Below, one piece after another: positions 23,239-37,100 of a DNA stretch of 64,000 nucleotides. A program made the position numbers and the translations under genes. Location of the stretch: positions 42,029,508 to 42,093,507 of the forward strand of contig NC_064439.1 in the NCBI RefSeq assembly GCF_023343835.1, read 5' to 3'. Source of the DNA: Lagopus muta (Eukaryota > Chordata > Aves > Galliformes > Phasianidae). A model generated the notes under the pieces. That model saw only the letters and a list, made by a program, of their open reading frames with translations. It had not been told where the DNA came from and did no database searches. Each line of letters opens with the position of its first letter. Within the stretch, counting starts at the first letter, position 1.

Positions 23239-24595
23239 ACCATTATGTTTTAAATTATCCAATCTTTAAGGAGCTTTATTTGGATAGGGTTGCTTTAAAT
23301 ATATTTTTAAATACTCTTAAATACTTGTAGAAAATAGCAGCAGATCAGTAAAAGCCTTGCTAGTAATATAAAGGTGGAAATTAGAGGTCCATGCCAAATT
23401 CTACAGCCCATGAAACAGCTCCAAGAGAAGCGTTCCAGTAGCAGGGCTGGGAAGAAATCTTTGGGTTAGAGATTAGCTGATGTTTACAGTGCTTGTCTCG
23501 GGAGCTGCTTGAGCTGAAATGGATCCTTTTCCTCACTCCTTCTCAGTGGGTAGAGCTGTTGACATTGCTCTTGTAGTCATGCCACAGGCAAATCTGCCAT
23601 GCGAGTTCTTTTGCTGCCCTTTTTCCACAGTGGTTAAGAAAGCCAGGAGTGGGATGGACTTCTGTGTCTGCAGCATACACTGACATACAAGGTCAGTTAA
23701 ATGCAGGAAGGTATTATTTTGTACAGTAATTAAATGTTATTTTCTTAATAGAGAGCTTCCTGCCTTGTGTTTTCTCAGAGCAGTTATTTTGACGCCAATG
23801 CTTGTGTGGACAAATACTGTATTTTCCTTTGCAATGAAACTCATTTTAACAAGATCAGTTACTACTTCTAAAACAAAAGGGAAGAATGCTGTTTTTGGTG
23901 TTTGGGTTTTGGTTTTTTGTTTTGTTTTTTTTTTTTTTTGTACATCCTTTGCTGCTGACTTTGCTAGAATATTGAATATCTGATATGCTTTCTTTATCTG
24001 CTTAAAAACTCTTCAGTAGGAATGTATGTTCTCAACTGCAGTACACACATAGGTCTCAGTAAGATTAGTTGGCCATAGGCTATCATGACTACAGACCTTA
24101 TTATCTCAATGAGAAAGGCAAATCATACAGAGAATTGTGCAGTGCAGAATTGAAGCACCAGCTTTGATAACTTATCTTGCAGATTTCCAGTTTAGTGAAT
24201 ATGAGATTAGTGTGATTGCTCAGTTGTTAAGAGAAAGGTTTCATTTGCAGCTCCTGATAAAAATGTATTATCTGTCTGCCTGCCAAATACCTGAGCGTTA
24301 TACAACAGCAGTTCCCTTTTTGCTGAGATAGGCACAATAATCTGAACATTCTAAATAATAAACAATAATCTAACATTTCTAAGACTTTGTTTCTTTTTCT
24401 ACAGTGTAAATTCTAATGCTGCTTTTGCTGGCCTTTATTCTTGGAAGTTCATGGTACTGCTCAAGTGCACATTTTCTGTTTCCTTCAGTCCAGCTGTTAA
24501 TCCCCTAGGTATGCCTGAAGGAAATGTTTAAAAAGAGGATTTCTCCATAACTGGCTGATCTGCAGGAATCAACTCTCTTTCAAGTCAGTTGGGGT

Positions 24596-24693
24596 TTTGG
24601 TTTTTTGGTTGTGTTTTTTTTGGTTGGTTGTTTTGGTCTGTTCTGGTTTTTTTGTTTTTTATTTTTTGTGGGTTTTTTTTTGTCTGTGTTGGG
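24596..24693. repeat. GGTTTT-like low-complexity tract
   Basis: Irregular repeats of G/T such as GGTTTTGGTTTTTTGGTTG extend for about 100 bp. A similar shorter tract occurs at 23905-23941. Confidence 0.7.
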
Positions 24694-25371
24694 TTTTCTT
24701 TCTTGCCAAACTGAAGCATGTTTTCTATGGGAACAAAATCTAGGCAGCTCAGTTTTGCTAGTATTGAGTGTGACAGCCAACAAATAACCCTGCGCTGTAA
24801 GCGTGATGTGAGCGCAGCAGTTGGTCGCTAATAGATGAGCCAGCAGTGCTGCATGCTACCTTCCTAATGAGACACTAATATTGCCCAGTGCTCTTTAACT
24901 GTTCGTAAAGTAGTCCTTAATCTGTTTCTCTCTTTTGGATAATATACTGGTTTCCTAATGTCATAAAATGAATATTCGTACATAACACTTAAACTGCAAC
25001 TGCTTCTCTTTCATTTAATAGGCTGATGTCAGAACAGCTGCAAGTTGTATGTTTCCCACATACCTTGCTTTTGGGATGTGCTGCAGAGACGCAGTGATGA
25101 ACTGGAGGAGTAATTGCAATCCTGCCATCCTAATCACTGCTTGGGGGAATAACTGTAATCTCTGACTGCACAAAAGACAACCAACCCACAGTTATTGTGG
25201 CATACAGGTTCTCAAAGATCTAGAAATCCAGCAGGATGCTTTCTCTCTCCAAAAGAAACATGGAGCTTAGAGTAGTAACTGTGAACAGTATATCCAAGCA
25301 GAAAGACACTGGAGCATGTGCTACCACACGTAGGAGCTGCTGCTAGCTTAGCTGTGTACATGCTTGATAGG

Positions 25372-25470
25372 CTATAGAATGGCTTGGGTTGGAAGGAACC
25401 CCAAGGTTCACAAAGTTTAACATCTTGCCCCAGACAGGGCCACCAATTTCCAAATCTGGTACCAGACCCT
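25372..25470 (-). mobile_element. CR1 LINE, antisense 3' tail
   Basis: TATAGAATGGCTTGGGTTGG followed by AAGGAACCCCAAGG is the CR1 3' end in minus orientation, continuing to a CAGACAGGGCCACCAATTTC segment. Confidence 0.8.
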
Positions 25471-27898
25471 GTCTGTAGAGACTCCTCTGGTGCTTCCTCA
25501 TGGTAGTCCTCTAACGTGCAGCAGGCAGTGTACTCCACTCAGAATGGAGTGCCTCCAGGAAGGGCAGGCACCGAACAGCAGGCATGGCCCTCTCCCACAT
25601 CTTGCTGACAAAGGAAAGCCCACCACAAGAGATAGTTTTTTCAAATCTATGGGATATTGTCCTAAACGTTGAGTGTAGTTTAATAAAATGCAGACCACCA
25701 GGTAGTAGAATTATCTAGGAACTGTTCTATATCAGACTTCTTTAGCTGCTTCTTTTTACTCCTTCCCTGATTTCCGTCTCTTTCAGCAATATAATGAAAT
25801 AAATCTTCTCTCCCAGTCTAGAATCATGGTTTCCTATGACTAGGACACCAGGCTCCCTTCTGGTCTGCATTTTAAGGAGCTGGGAGAAGTACTTCTCACT
25901 GTACTGGCATTAACAGGTGCAAGCCTTTACCAAGTAAGGTTAATTTTACTGTATGAGAAGTGGGGTTCTCTTCTCTGTTTATCAGTCTGTGATTCGGTTT
26001 ACATGGGGCAGTTTTCATGTTGCCCCACCAGTCCCTGCACTGCTCTGCAGATGAACCCCTATCCTTTCTCACCTCTCCTCCAGACTCCCAACTCTTGAAT
26101 CTGTTAGATACAGGGGATATTGTTAATTGTTCTTTTAACAAGCGTCAGCAATTAAATAATAAAAAATTCTTGTGTATCTATCAGAGACCTCTCTCCCTCT
26201 AGATAAAGCAAGAGACCTCACCCAACCCAAAGAAAGGAAGTGCAAAGAAGATAACATTTTGATTGCATAAGAAATAGCATCTGGGTTATCTGAGGTGCAT
26301 GTGGAAAGTCCTACAGCAAGATATTGAGCTCTGTTTATAATACTGGCATTCAAGAGAGACACAATGATACATTTCGTTGCATCTGAACTTTCTGATCTGG
26401 CCTGAGCTGTGTCAAGGGCACCACACCTCTTTGCCTGCACAGCCTTTCATGTCAACTAGTTTGAAATGTAATGGGGAGGAGGGGCAGAGCCAAAGAAATG
26501 TTTAACTTGATTGTCCTCATCAGTAGCAGTAATCTATTCACACAAAAGCATCCCAAGTGCTAGCAATGTGCTATTTTTAAGGCTCCCCTTCCTGTGAGTT
26601 AGTTATTAAATGCTCTAAGTTATTTATAAGAATCATTTGTAATAAACACCACAGGCAGCGAGGGACATTCTGGTTTTCAATCACTTACAGTAGTTTGCAT
26701 GGTGTGAAATAGTTAACTGTATCTGGAACTTCTCAGTGTGTCCTTCAGTTTAGTGGCTTTCAGCCCTAATTTTTCCCCAGATTTTTCCTTTCAGCAGAAT
26801 TTGGAGTTACCATGTAATGTATTTCCAGGGTGGGTCATCGCCTTGCACTTCTGCAGGCAAGGCAGGAGCATCAGGGACGTTGCACAAGAAGCATCAGCTC
26901 CCTCAAACTGTACTGTGGAAAGGCCTGGCAAAGCCAGACACTAACCCAGTGACCACCTCCACTTCCAACAGCACTCAAGCACACCATGCAAACTGTTTTC
27001 ATTCATGTGAGATGCATAAATCTCTCACGGTCACCTTTTGTGGTTGGCCGACAGCAGCCAAGAGGGTGTTACTTGTAAAATGGATCTAAAAGGGGCCCAA
27101 TCCTGCCCTGAAAGGAGACACATTTTTAGACATCTGAAGAAGGAAGCTGAGTCCTTGGACTTGTTCAGCCCATTTTTATTGCTGGAGATGCTGCTAGTCG
27201 CTTCCTTTGCTGCAGTGCTTGAGCTCAAAGTGTACCTTGGCAGAAGCCCAAGCACACGGGGTTCACCTCCAGGCCTGGCACTTCAGTGCACATTCTGGCA
27301 GCCCAGAGACCTCCTTGGGCCTTCTGCCTCCACAGTGGGCCACGTTTTCCCAGTGGCCTCTCTCTGTCTGCTTAAAAAACTGCTTTAAATTAACAGCCCC
27401 TTGGAAACATTCGTCTGCAGCAGAGGGGTTTGGGCGTGAAGGGAGAAGAGCCTGGGCTGTGGCTCAACCAAGTGCTGGACTAAAGGCTGGAGACCTGCCT
27501 GGGTGACAAGGACACATCTGGGGCTGCTTCCAGATGCCCAATGACCTCCTGAGGACAATGGGCACTTTTTAAGTAACAGCCAACTCTGACAACCACTGCA
27601 ACCAGCCCTGATGGTGCAGAAACATCTTCCCCGTGTGGATCCGGGCACACAGACATCACACCCAGAGAGGGCAGCCATGTGGAGAAGCCTTTTTCACTGT
27701 CCCAAACCAAGCTGCAGCCCAACCGTTGCTCCCTTCCACTGTCAAGTCAGCACGTGAGCAATGAAAATCCCTGGGCTCGCCTCCTTCCCAGAAATGCCCG
27801 TCAAAGCCCAGGCAGCTATTCACCCCAAGTATCAATTTTATAGTGCTGTGTGTGTGTCTATAATCTATTTACCAGCATTCCTACTTCAGTATGTGCCT

Positions 27899-27923
27899 GT
27901 TAATAAGATTAGTAATTAAAAAG
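27899..27923 (+). promoter_or_regulatory. HNF1-like site upstream of SLC6A20
   Basis: ATTAGTAATTAAA (27908-27920) matches the inverted HNF1 consensus GTTAATNATTAAC at about 10 of 12 defined positions, and a further GTTAAT half-site lies at 27899. It is about 140-155 bp before the SLC6A20 ATG. HNF1 commonly drives epithelial transporter genes in kidney and gut, so the site is plausible but unproven. Confidence 0.35.
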
Positions 27924-28055
27924 CTTGATAGGAATTGGCAAGCATGCCTCTGCCTTGCCCTCCCCTCACAGCCAGGCTGGCGTGGAGGCGGCGCATGGCT
28001 GGCAGAGCACCTGTGGGCCGGCAGCAGCAACAGGACGGCTGCCCACCTGCAGGAC

Positions 28056-31000
28056 ATGGAGAAGGCCCGGCCGCTGTGGGACAACCCCTTGCAGTTTGTT
28101 TTTGCCTGCATCTCTTATGCCGTGGGGCTGGGGAATGTCTGGAGGTTCCCATATTTGTGTCAGATGTACGGTGGAGGTAAGTGCAGTTTGCATTTCTCAC
28201 TTTCTGCCTCTGGAAGTGTGATGATGAGCTCCAGAGGCGTTTTGTCCTTGCTGACCCCACCAGGGTCCGGAGCAGAGCAGGAGGTCAGGTTTTTCTTCTG
28301 CGTGTTTCAGGAGGAAAGTTCCTTGTGCTGTGCAAGAAGGGCACAACATACAGCTGGCTCAGACTTTGTCTGCTTTGTTTTATGTGTTCTTTAGCATAAG
28401 ATATTCACCTGACCGCTGCTCCCACACAGCACTCCTCAGAAGTACAGTGGAACAGTGGGAAGCCCCATGTTTTGTAAAAGCACAGTGAGAACTGTAGGTC
28501 CGTAGGATGTTTATGTATTGCTTTCCTGCCCCCTCGAGCCACTCTGAAGGCACCAGAAATGAGCTCAGATCCTCACAGTTTCTCTGAGAAGTAGCTGGAT
28601 CAAGTAAGAGGTGGGAAGATGTTCACACTGAGTTGATTGAAGGATCTGCTGTAACATATCAAGGAGCTGTCATTAATGTGTTGTCCTTTATACAAGCCTT
28701 ACTCCGGGAGGTGATAAGTTGTCTGCAAAGCTGCCTTGAATTTGGATGAAAATCCTCAATCAGCAGGAGCTCCTGTGCTAATGCCTCACAGGAAACTTTG
28801 AAAATAGGGAATAAATGGGCTCAAAAATGCCCAATCACCACCTTTGAAAGTCCATCCCTCTCCCAGGTCCAAACAGGAGAAAGATGATATCCAAATCGTA
28901 TAGCAGCCATGGATGTTGTTCCTTAGAAATTGAAAGTCAGTTAATTCGTTAACTGAAAAGCACCACTAACAATCTCTTTTAGTGTATAACTACCTCTGGT
29001 TTACTGGCATTTACTGAAGAACTACCTGTGCAGAAACTGTCTGTTTTCATAAACCATCCCAGTTTTATATTATTTCCCAAGCTGTATCCGTTGACAGAGC
29101 ATTGGACCCATCTTATACATGCATTAAGCAACATGATCAATATCTGCCTTATTTACTGCTGGTCTGCTTCTGACCTGTTCCTTTCAGGAAAGAAACACAC
29201 AGGTGTTTCAGTTCTTCTTATTCATTTTGTGCAATGAACGTTGACTCATGGCTTGCTTTTAAATGCAGAGGTGGTGGAATTTGGTTCATGCTGGCTGTTG
29301 AGAAGCCAGCTCAGTGCCAGGACCACATCAGAGCTGCCCTGAGGGATTGGGTCAAAAAACCTCAGGTAATGCAATGGACAAAACTACAGCAGAAGCAAAA
29401 TGCTGCTGTGTCTGAAGCTTTTTTAACCATTGGTTGGTGACCCTGAACACAGCAGGGGCATTGAAACTAGATGATCATTGTGGTCCTTTTCAACCCAGGC
29501 TATTCTATGATTCTGTGATTTCTGAGATCAGAAGAGATGGAAGGGCTGGATTCTGGGAATACTTATCAAGGCTTTTGGAGAGTAAAGGCTTCATGTCCAA
29601 CACTGAGTTCCGGCACAGCACTCAGGTGCCTGTATGCAATTAAACTGCACGTGATGAGTGCTCCAACAGCTCATCTTGGCAGACACCCTGACACAGCAGA
29701 ACTCAAACACTGACGAGGAGGTTCTGTGGTTTGTCCTTATGTCAATAGTATAGTAGATGGCAAAAATTCTTTGACATGTAACCCAAACTGGAACATTGAT
29801 CAACCATAGAAAAAGAGTAAATAAAATCAAGTGTTTTCTGACAAGCATGTTTTTCTAAGAGCAGTTTCTCCACTAGTTCTGTCCTCCTGATTAAATTTTC
29901 CAGGGGAGCAGCAGTTCTCCTTATTGTTTGTCCAAAACTCCTGACAGCGGGCTTTGCTTCTCCTAATTACTTTCACTGCCCTCTTAGAAGCATTGAGTGC
30001 CCTTCCAGGGGGCCACAAGACTCACACCAAACAAAGCAGTGCTGCAGGAATTCAAGCGCTGGGTATGCCAGGCACCCAGGGATGCTGGCAGCTGCCCCTT
30101 GGCCTCCTCTTTGCAGGGAGCACGGCCTGCCCTGTCCGGCCCAACAGATCGATTGCCTCCCTTGTGGCATAGGAAGTTACCTAACAGGCTAACAAAGGCC
30201 TTGTTAGCAAAGACAGAGCCGGGCGGTAGGACATTAATTCCGAGAATAAACCGGATTATTGCTCAGTGTTTACTTCCAGTCCTTTGCCTCGGCCACTGCC
30301 GGAGCCCATTCTTCTGTGCCACTGCACCAAGCCCATCGTGAAGAATGTTAATGCCACAGATTAAATCCTACATAAGAGATATTTACGTAAATTTTTTGGC
30401 ACGCTGTAAAAAGAGAACCAGGAAAGGCTTCAGGAAGAAATCCAGGGTTTGACTCAGTCAGCAGCTCTTTCTTGAAGTGAAGGGGAAGGATTTTGTCTTC
30501 CCACCAGAAATTCAAGCTGATGGGCATCCTGCCCCTCACCTTCTTCCCTCCTTCCTGCCAGGCTTCAATACATTACTTAAAATTTCCATTCTATGTGGTT
30601 ATTGCTGTTGCTTTGCTCCCTATCACAGAATGCCGCATGTAAAGCTCTCTTCTACTTGCCTTCATTTGTCTTAGCACATTCAGAGGTCAGCGTGGCATGT
30701 TGTTACCTGTTAACAGCTCTGCACATTGCGCCAGCCGTTGATGACCCACAGTTGAACAACAGAAATCCCAGCCCTGCCAAATGCCCATGGAAAATTCCTG
30801 GTCCTGGCCAGGACACCTGCTGAAACCCCAAGAGATGCCCCTCAGGCTGTGTCGTGCTCCTGAACAAATGAGGTGCTGGGACAGGAGCCAGCCAGCCACC
30901 ACCACTAGGGCAACTTGGATGCTGAGAGGGCAGTGCGGTATTTACAGGCTGGTGGTATGCTGGACACCACCTGTTTTCCCTTGCAGGTGGCTTTTTGATC

Positions 31001-31160
31001 CCATACGTCATCATGCTGATCGTGGAGGGGATGCCGCTGCTCTACCTGGAGCTGGCGGTGGGGCAGCGCATGCGCAAGGGGAGCATCGGAGCCTGGAAAA
31101 TAATAAGCCCCTACCTCTGTGGGGTTGGTATGTCCTCTATTTCCATCTTTTGTTTTGTTG

Positions 31161-31198
<38 letters not shown>

Positions 31199-34100
31199 TA
31201 CCTAAGGAACAGAGATAATTTGTCCTTCATAGATGAAAGCAGACAGGAGATGGGTTTCCAGCAGGCTGGGGGCATTTTCCTCCTCCCTTTCCTAGCACTG
31301 GTGCTGAACCTTGCTCGGGCACAGAGGCCTGAGCTCCAATGCCCTGGGGCAGGCTGCCAGAATGGTGGCAGCCTGAAGATCAGAGCCAAACTCAGCCCCA
31401 GGCTGCCCATGCTGAGCATCAGCCCCACAGAGCAGCAGGATGGGGCTTTGGCTTCCACACTACATCTTTGTGTTTATCAGAGCTCAGATCTTCCAACTTT
31501 ATTAAGACATTATATCACCCCCATGGCCCAAATGAGCTTGCTTACATGCATGTTTTGTTGTAACAGTAAATTGATTGTTCACTCTCCAGAGTGACTGAAG
31601 CACAGAGCTCAGTTCAGGCCAGCCCTGACAGGAGGAGGCCATCTTGCCATGACTGGCTTCTGGGCTTCGCCACTGACCGCACACTCTCTCCCATCTGCAG
31701 GCGTTGCCAGTGTGGTCGTCTCCTTCTTCCTCTCCATGTACTACAACGTGATTAATGCCTGGGCTTTCTGGTACCTCTTCCACTCCTTCCAGGTAAGTGG
31801 GTGCCTGGTGGTATGGCTTAGCCCCATGGAGGACCCCAAGGGCTTTGCACTGGTACTGGATGGACATTGCTCGGCCCTGGGATAGTCCACGTCATGTGCT
31901 CCAGGGCAGGAGTTCACCCCTCTGGGAGAAGCTCAGAGCTAGGAGATATGCTTGGCTCCAGCAGAGATGGTCAGAGAGGTTGGTCACAGGGGAGAGGGTT
32001 GCTCCCTGAGGAGAAAGTCATCCCTAGGAGATGGGGTTTGCTTTAGATAAGATGATCAGAGAGGCTCAGTCTTCCCTGGGAGATAGAGGGCCATCTCCAG
32101 AGCAGAGGATCAGCCCTTAGAGAGTGGGGCCTTGCTACCAAGGGATGGTGTCAGCACAGGGCCAGGTGGTACAACGTGGGGACGAGCAGCCCCAAGGGAA
32201 AAGCTTCCCTAACTTCTGTTTCCACTGCTGTCCTCTCTCCATTCCAGGACCCACTGCCATGGGCCACCTGCCCCTTGAACAGCAACCGCACGGGGTACGA
32301 GGAGGAGTGTGAGAAGACATCTTCCACCCAGTACTTCTGGTACCGGCAGACCCTGAACATCTCCCCCTCACTTGAGACCAGCGGGAACCTGCAGTGGGAG
32401 CAGGCACTGTGCCTGACACTGGCCTGGCTGGTGGTCTACCTCTGCATCCTCCGTGGCACCGCGTCCACAGGCAAGGTAAGGGGCAGGCACCACCCCTGGT
32501 GGTACTGATGGTGGCAGGAGACACCTATTCCTCAGGCTTGGCAAGAGAAAAAGAGAAAAAGAGGTCTACTTGGTCCTTTTGCTTTCTTTTTATCTGCAGC
32601 AAAAGTTAGGAGGAGGGGGAGGGAAGAAATGTCCTAAGAGCCTTCACTAAGAACAGGGCTGAGTGCTGTAATCCACAAATCGCATTAGAAAAGCACAGAA
32701 GTCCAAGAGACTGCTAACTAAGAGTAACCTCTGAAACTTGCTGCAGCTGGGTTTGTGGGCAAAAATGACCCCAATAAAATAGCAAAGATGTACTGACAAT
32801 GCATAGCAATGGAAGGGGTGCCTCAGTGCAAGAAAGAGGGCAGTACAGATAACAAATACAATAATAGCAGTTCTTCATGTGCACTACTGAGATGTTCCCC
32901 TTCCTTCCCATAGGTCGTCTATGTCACAGCCTCCTTGCCATACTGTGTTCTCATCATATACCTCATCAGAGGACTGACACTTCACGGAGCTGTCAACGGG
33001 TTGATATACATGTTTACTCCAAAGGTATGGAAAAACAGCACTGAACTTTTAGCTAAATGTTATTGGTGACTGAATGTGTAGGTTTTCAAAAGGTGGCAAT
33101 GCTGCCTTTCTTCTTCAGAGTTTTTCCATTGGTAGCCCTGGTGAGATGTCTCAAAGTCCCCAGCAGTGAGCTGCTGGTGGCTTCCCTACCGCATCGCCCA
33201 CTCCTCTTTGCTTTCCTGCAGAGAAGGATGCCCTCTAACGCCACTTGCAGTGTACTGCTTCCAAACTGTGCAGTAAACCTGCTAGAACTACGGCCCTGAG
33301 CTAAAAGGGGTGTGCAAAGGGACCCAAGCCAGTTCCCTTCACTCCTGGGTGTGGGCGTAACCTCATCAAGGTCGCTGTCCCGGTCCCTGCACTCTCCAAG
33401 GGGCGGTACAGTGTGCAGCCTCACAGCCCCATCCTCCTGTCTGGTTTTGCAGCTGGAGCAGCTGTCCAACCCCAAAACGTGGATCAGCGCCGCCACACAG
33501 ATCTTCTTCTCACTGGGTCTGGGCTTTGGCAGCCTCATTGCCTTTGCCAGCTACAATGACCCGAGCAACAACTGTGAGCGGCATGCCATCATCGTCTCCT
33601 TCATCAACAGCACCACGTCCATATTCGCCAGTATCGTGACTTTCTCCATCTATGGCTTCAAGGCGACATTTAACTACGAAAGCTGCATAAACAAGTAAGA
33701 GCTGGGTATTTTGTTTACTTCTTTGCCCCCAGAAGCCATTCCTTGCAAATTAAAGAGGAGGTGAACAAACAACAGCATGCAGCACCAGATTAGGACTGCT
33801 CTAGTAAAGGTGATGATGCTGTTTGGACTGGGCTGTCCCCAGGCAGCACTCCCCAACCTCCTTCCCTCACTTGGCCCTGGTAGCTCCATTCCATCTGCAA
33901 TTGGCACTAAATCTATGCCATCCACCACAGGGTGATCCTGCTGCTGATGAATACTTTCGATCTGGAGGAAGGCTCCTTGACAGCAGACAACCTTAGTGAG
34001 ATGAAGGACTACCTCATGGCTGCCCACCCACAGGAGTATGCCCAGTTGTCGCCCCAGCTGAAAAACTGCAGCTTAGAAGCTGAGTTAGACACGGTAAGAA

Positions 34101-37100
34101 TCACAGAATAATTAAGGCTGAAAAAGACCTCTCAGACCACCTAGTGCAACCACCAACCCATCCCCACCATGTCCACTGACCACATCCCTCAGTGCACATC
34201 CCCATGGTTCTTGAAGACCTCCAGGGACGGTGACTGCACCACCTCACTTAGAAGAAATGTTTTGTAATATCCAACCTGAGCCTCCCTTGGTGCAACTTGA
34301 GGCCATTCCCTCTCATCCTACTGCTGTTACCTGGGAGAAGAGGCCAATCCCCACCTCACCACAGCCTCCTTTCAGGCAGCTGTGGAGAGTGATCAGGTCT
34401 CCCCTGAGAGACCTCTTTTTCAGAGGTACACTGCTGGCTCATGTGCAGCCAGCTGTCCACTAACACTTCCTGGTCCTTTTCCTCCATGCAGCTTTCCAAA
34501 GGGGCCGCTTTGCAGTTTGTCTGGGCTTCAGTCCCCCCTTGCTTGGCACATTCTGCATCCCTGGAGCGTCAAATTGAAAGGCACTACAAGGAATTTGACT
34601 TCCCTCCCCAATGAAATTATTCCTTATCATAAGCTTATAGGTAGCCAAGCCCCCAACTCAGTCACTGTCTCCTTCCTGTTGGCAGGCTGTCCAAGGAACT
34701 GGGCTGGCATTCATTGTCTACTCAGAAGCCATCAAAAACATGGAGGTGTCTCAGCTGTACTCTGTGCTCTACTTTGCCATGCTGCTAATGCTGGGCATTG
34801 GCAGCATGCTGGGCAACATCGCCGCCATCCTTACGCCCCTGACTGACAGCAAGGCCATCACCTCACGCTTCTCTAAGGAAGTGATCTCTGGTAAGTGCCT
34901 GCAGTGCGGTACCCTTGGCCACACAGGGAGAGCAGGCATGCATAGCATGGTGTCCCTCAGCATCCCTCTGTCCTCGAGAAGAGAAAGGCGTGGAATCACA
35001 GAATTGTTAAGGTTGGAATAGACCTCTAAGATCATCAAGTCCAACTGTCAACCCATCATCTCCATGCCCATTAACCATGTCCCTCAGTGCCACATCCACA
35101 TGGTTCTTGAACACCTCCAGGGATGTGACAACCAGCTCCCTGGGCAGCCTGTGCCACTGCTCACTGCTCTCTGAATAGACTTTTCCTAATATCCAACTGG
35201 AATCCAAGTGCAGGACCAAGCACTTGGTCTTGCTGAAGCTCATGCAATTGGCTTCAGCCCATTGATCCATCCTGTCCAGACCCCTCTATAGGGCCTTTCT
35301 ACCCTCAGAGAAATCAACACTTCCTCCCAACTTGGTGTCATCTACAAACTTACTAAGGATGCACTCAATCCCCTCATCCAGATAATCAGTCCAGCCCCAA
35401 TACTGACCACTGGAGAACACTGCTCATTGTGTCACCAGCTGGATTTAACTCCACTCACCAGCATCCAGCTGGGCTGCCAGCTTCTGCAGGAGAATGCTGA
35501 GAAGGACAGTTACAGCCTGTACTAAAATTTAGGTAAATTACATCCACAGCTCTTCCTCAACCAATGGTCATCCAGTCATAGAAGGAGATGAGGCTGGCGT
35601 CAGGCAAGACCTGCCTCTTGTGAACCCGTGTTGGCTAGGCCTGGTTCGCTGGCTGTCCCACACATACTGCATGATTGCATTGCACAAAGGGCCAGGAGGA
35701 AGGCCAGGACATGTGTAGCAAGTGGCTCAGCAGTTTTGCATACGTCACCAGCATCCCTAGATGTGAAACAGCAGTCAAAAGCAGTAGATGCTCCCAATCA
35801 AGCATCACATTTAGCCATCCCACTTTAAAAACTGTTCTACCACTGTTACTGTCAACCAGAATTCAGAGTGCTCCACACAGACAAAAGAGTGTGGGGGGAA
35901 GCATTTAAAATCCATGTTTTCATCAGGCAGAGAGGAGGGATGAGTGCGAGTAGCTCAGTAATACACACCATGCCCAGGAGCTGCAGTAGCTCACAGCTGA
36001 AGAGCCCAGCAGGAACAAGGGACTTGCCAAGGCCATGACAGCACCCAGTTTTCCTCACTCAGTGGTGAGGGTGTGCTGCAACTGTGCAGTAGATTGGCAA
36101 ATAAAGGATACAGCAGGGCATTTACAAACACGCACATGGGCCATACCTTTGTCAGAGGGCAAAAACTCGCCTCTCTTTTGCAACCCATGGCACTTTGAGA
36201 TCTGTATCAAGAGCAAAGAATCACAGAACAGCTTGGGTTGGAAGAGACATCAAGGATCTAGTTCCAGCCCCCCTGTCACAGGCAGGGCCACCAACCTCCA
36301 GCTCTGATACTAGACCAGGCTGCCCAGGGCCTCATGCAACCTCATCTTAAACACCTCCAGGGATGGTGTTCATGCCTTGCGTGCTGCCATGTTGTTAAGT
36401 ACTGAAATACAGGCCTGATATATATGGGAAGTCATTCAGTCAGCAGCAGGCACACCCAGGATAAATACCCCCTCACGCAGTTTGATTTCCAGGTACGAGG
36501 GCAGGGTCTCTGTTTTATCCACGCAGGTTTTGTGTGTTTCATCAACTGCATCATCGGCCTCATATTCACCATGGAGGCTGGGAACTACTGGTTTGACATA
36601 TTCAATGACTACGCAGCCACCCTCTCGCTGCTGCTCATCGTGCTGGTAGAAACCATTGCTGTGTGCTACATCTACGGGCTAAGAAGGTAACAGCTCAACA
36701 CCTCCTTTTTTCTCATGGCCTGAGCCAGGTGGAATGGCTGCAGGCCAGCACTATGAACACCACCTGGGGCTGCTTTTTTTCTGCTAGGTTCTGCGCCCAG
36801 CAAGGTGATGGGGCCCCTTCATTCCAACCTCACTCTCTAATCCGCATGAAGCAGTTTTTCAGGCAACAGTTCTTTGCTCATTACCCCTCCTGGCCAAGTA
36901 TGCTCTCCACTCCCTCTGCCTGCATTTTCTTCCTTAGGTGCTTCTGAAGTGACACAGATGAGGGTGTGGATTGAACCTACGCAGGAATGTCTTGTGTTTT
37001 TGTTTCTGTTTTTAAACACAGATTTGAGAAAGATCTTCACACGATGATTGGACGCAAGCTAAACTGGTACTGGAAAACAATGTGGGCTTTTGCTAGCCCT

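Larger units (their letters stand above)
23260..27890. other. LZTFL1-SLC6A20 intergenic interval, no gene supported
   Basis: No credible exon was recognised on either strand. The interval holds low-complexity T/G tracts (23905-23941; 24596-24693, built of GGTTTT-like units) and one antisense CR1 tail (25372-25470). Open frames near 27.0-27.7 kb have no recognisable domain. In mammals this interval carries distal regulatory elements; none can be called here. Confidence 0.5.

Noticed and set aside
27891-28394. 167-codon open frame at the SLC6A20 start
   Set aside because: It contains exon 1 in the correct frame, but extends upstream of MEKARPLW and past the GTAAGT donor into intron; the human-like start and splice site are preferred.
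31162-31195. Long poly(T) considered as tail of a processed pseudogene
   Set aside because: No recognisable gene body or flanking duplication next to it.
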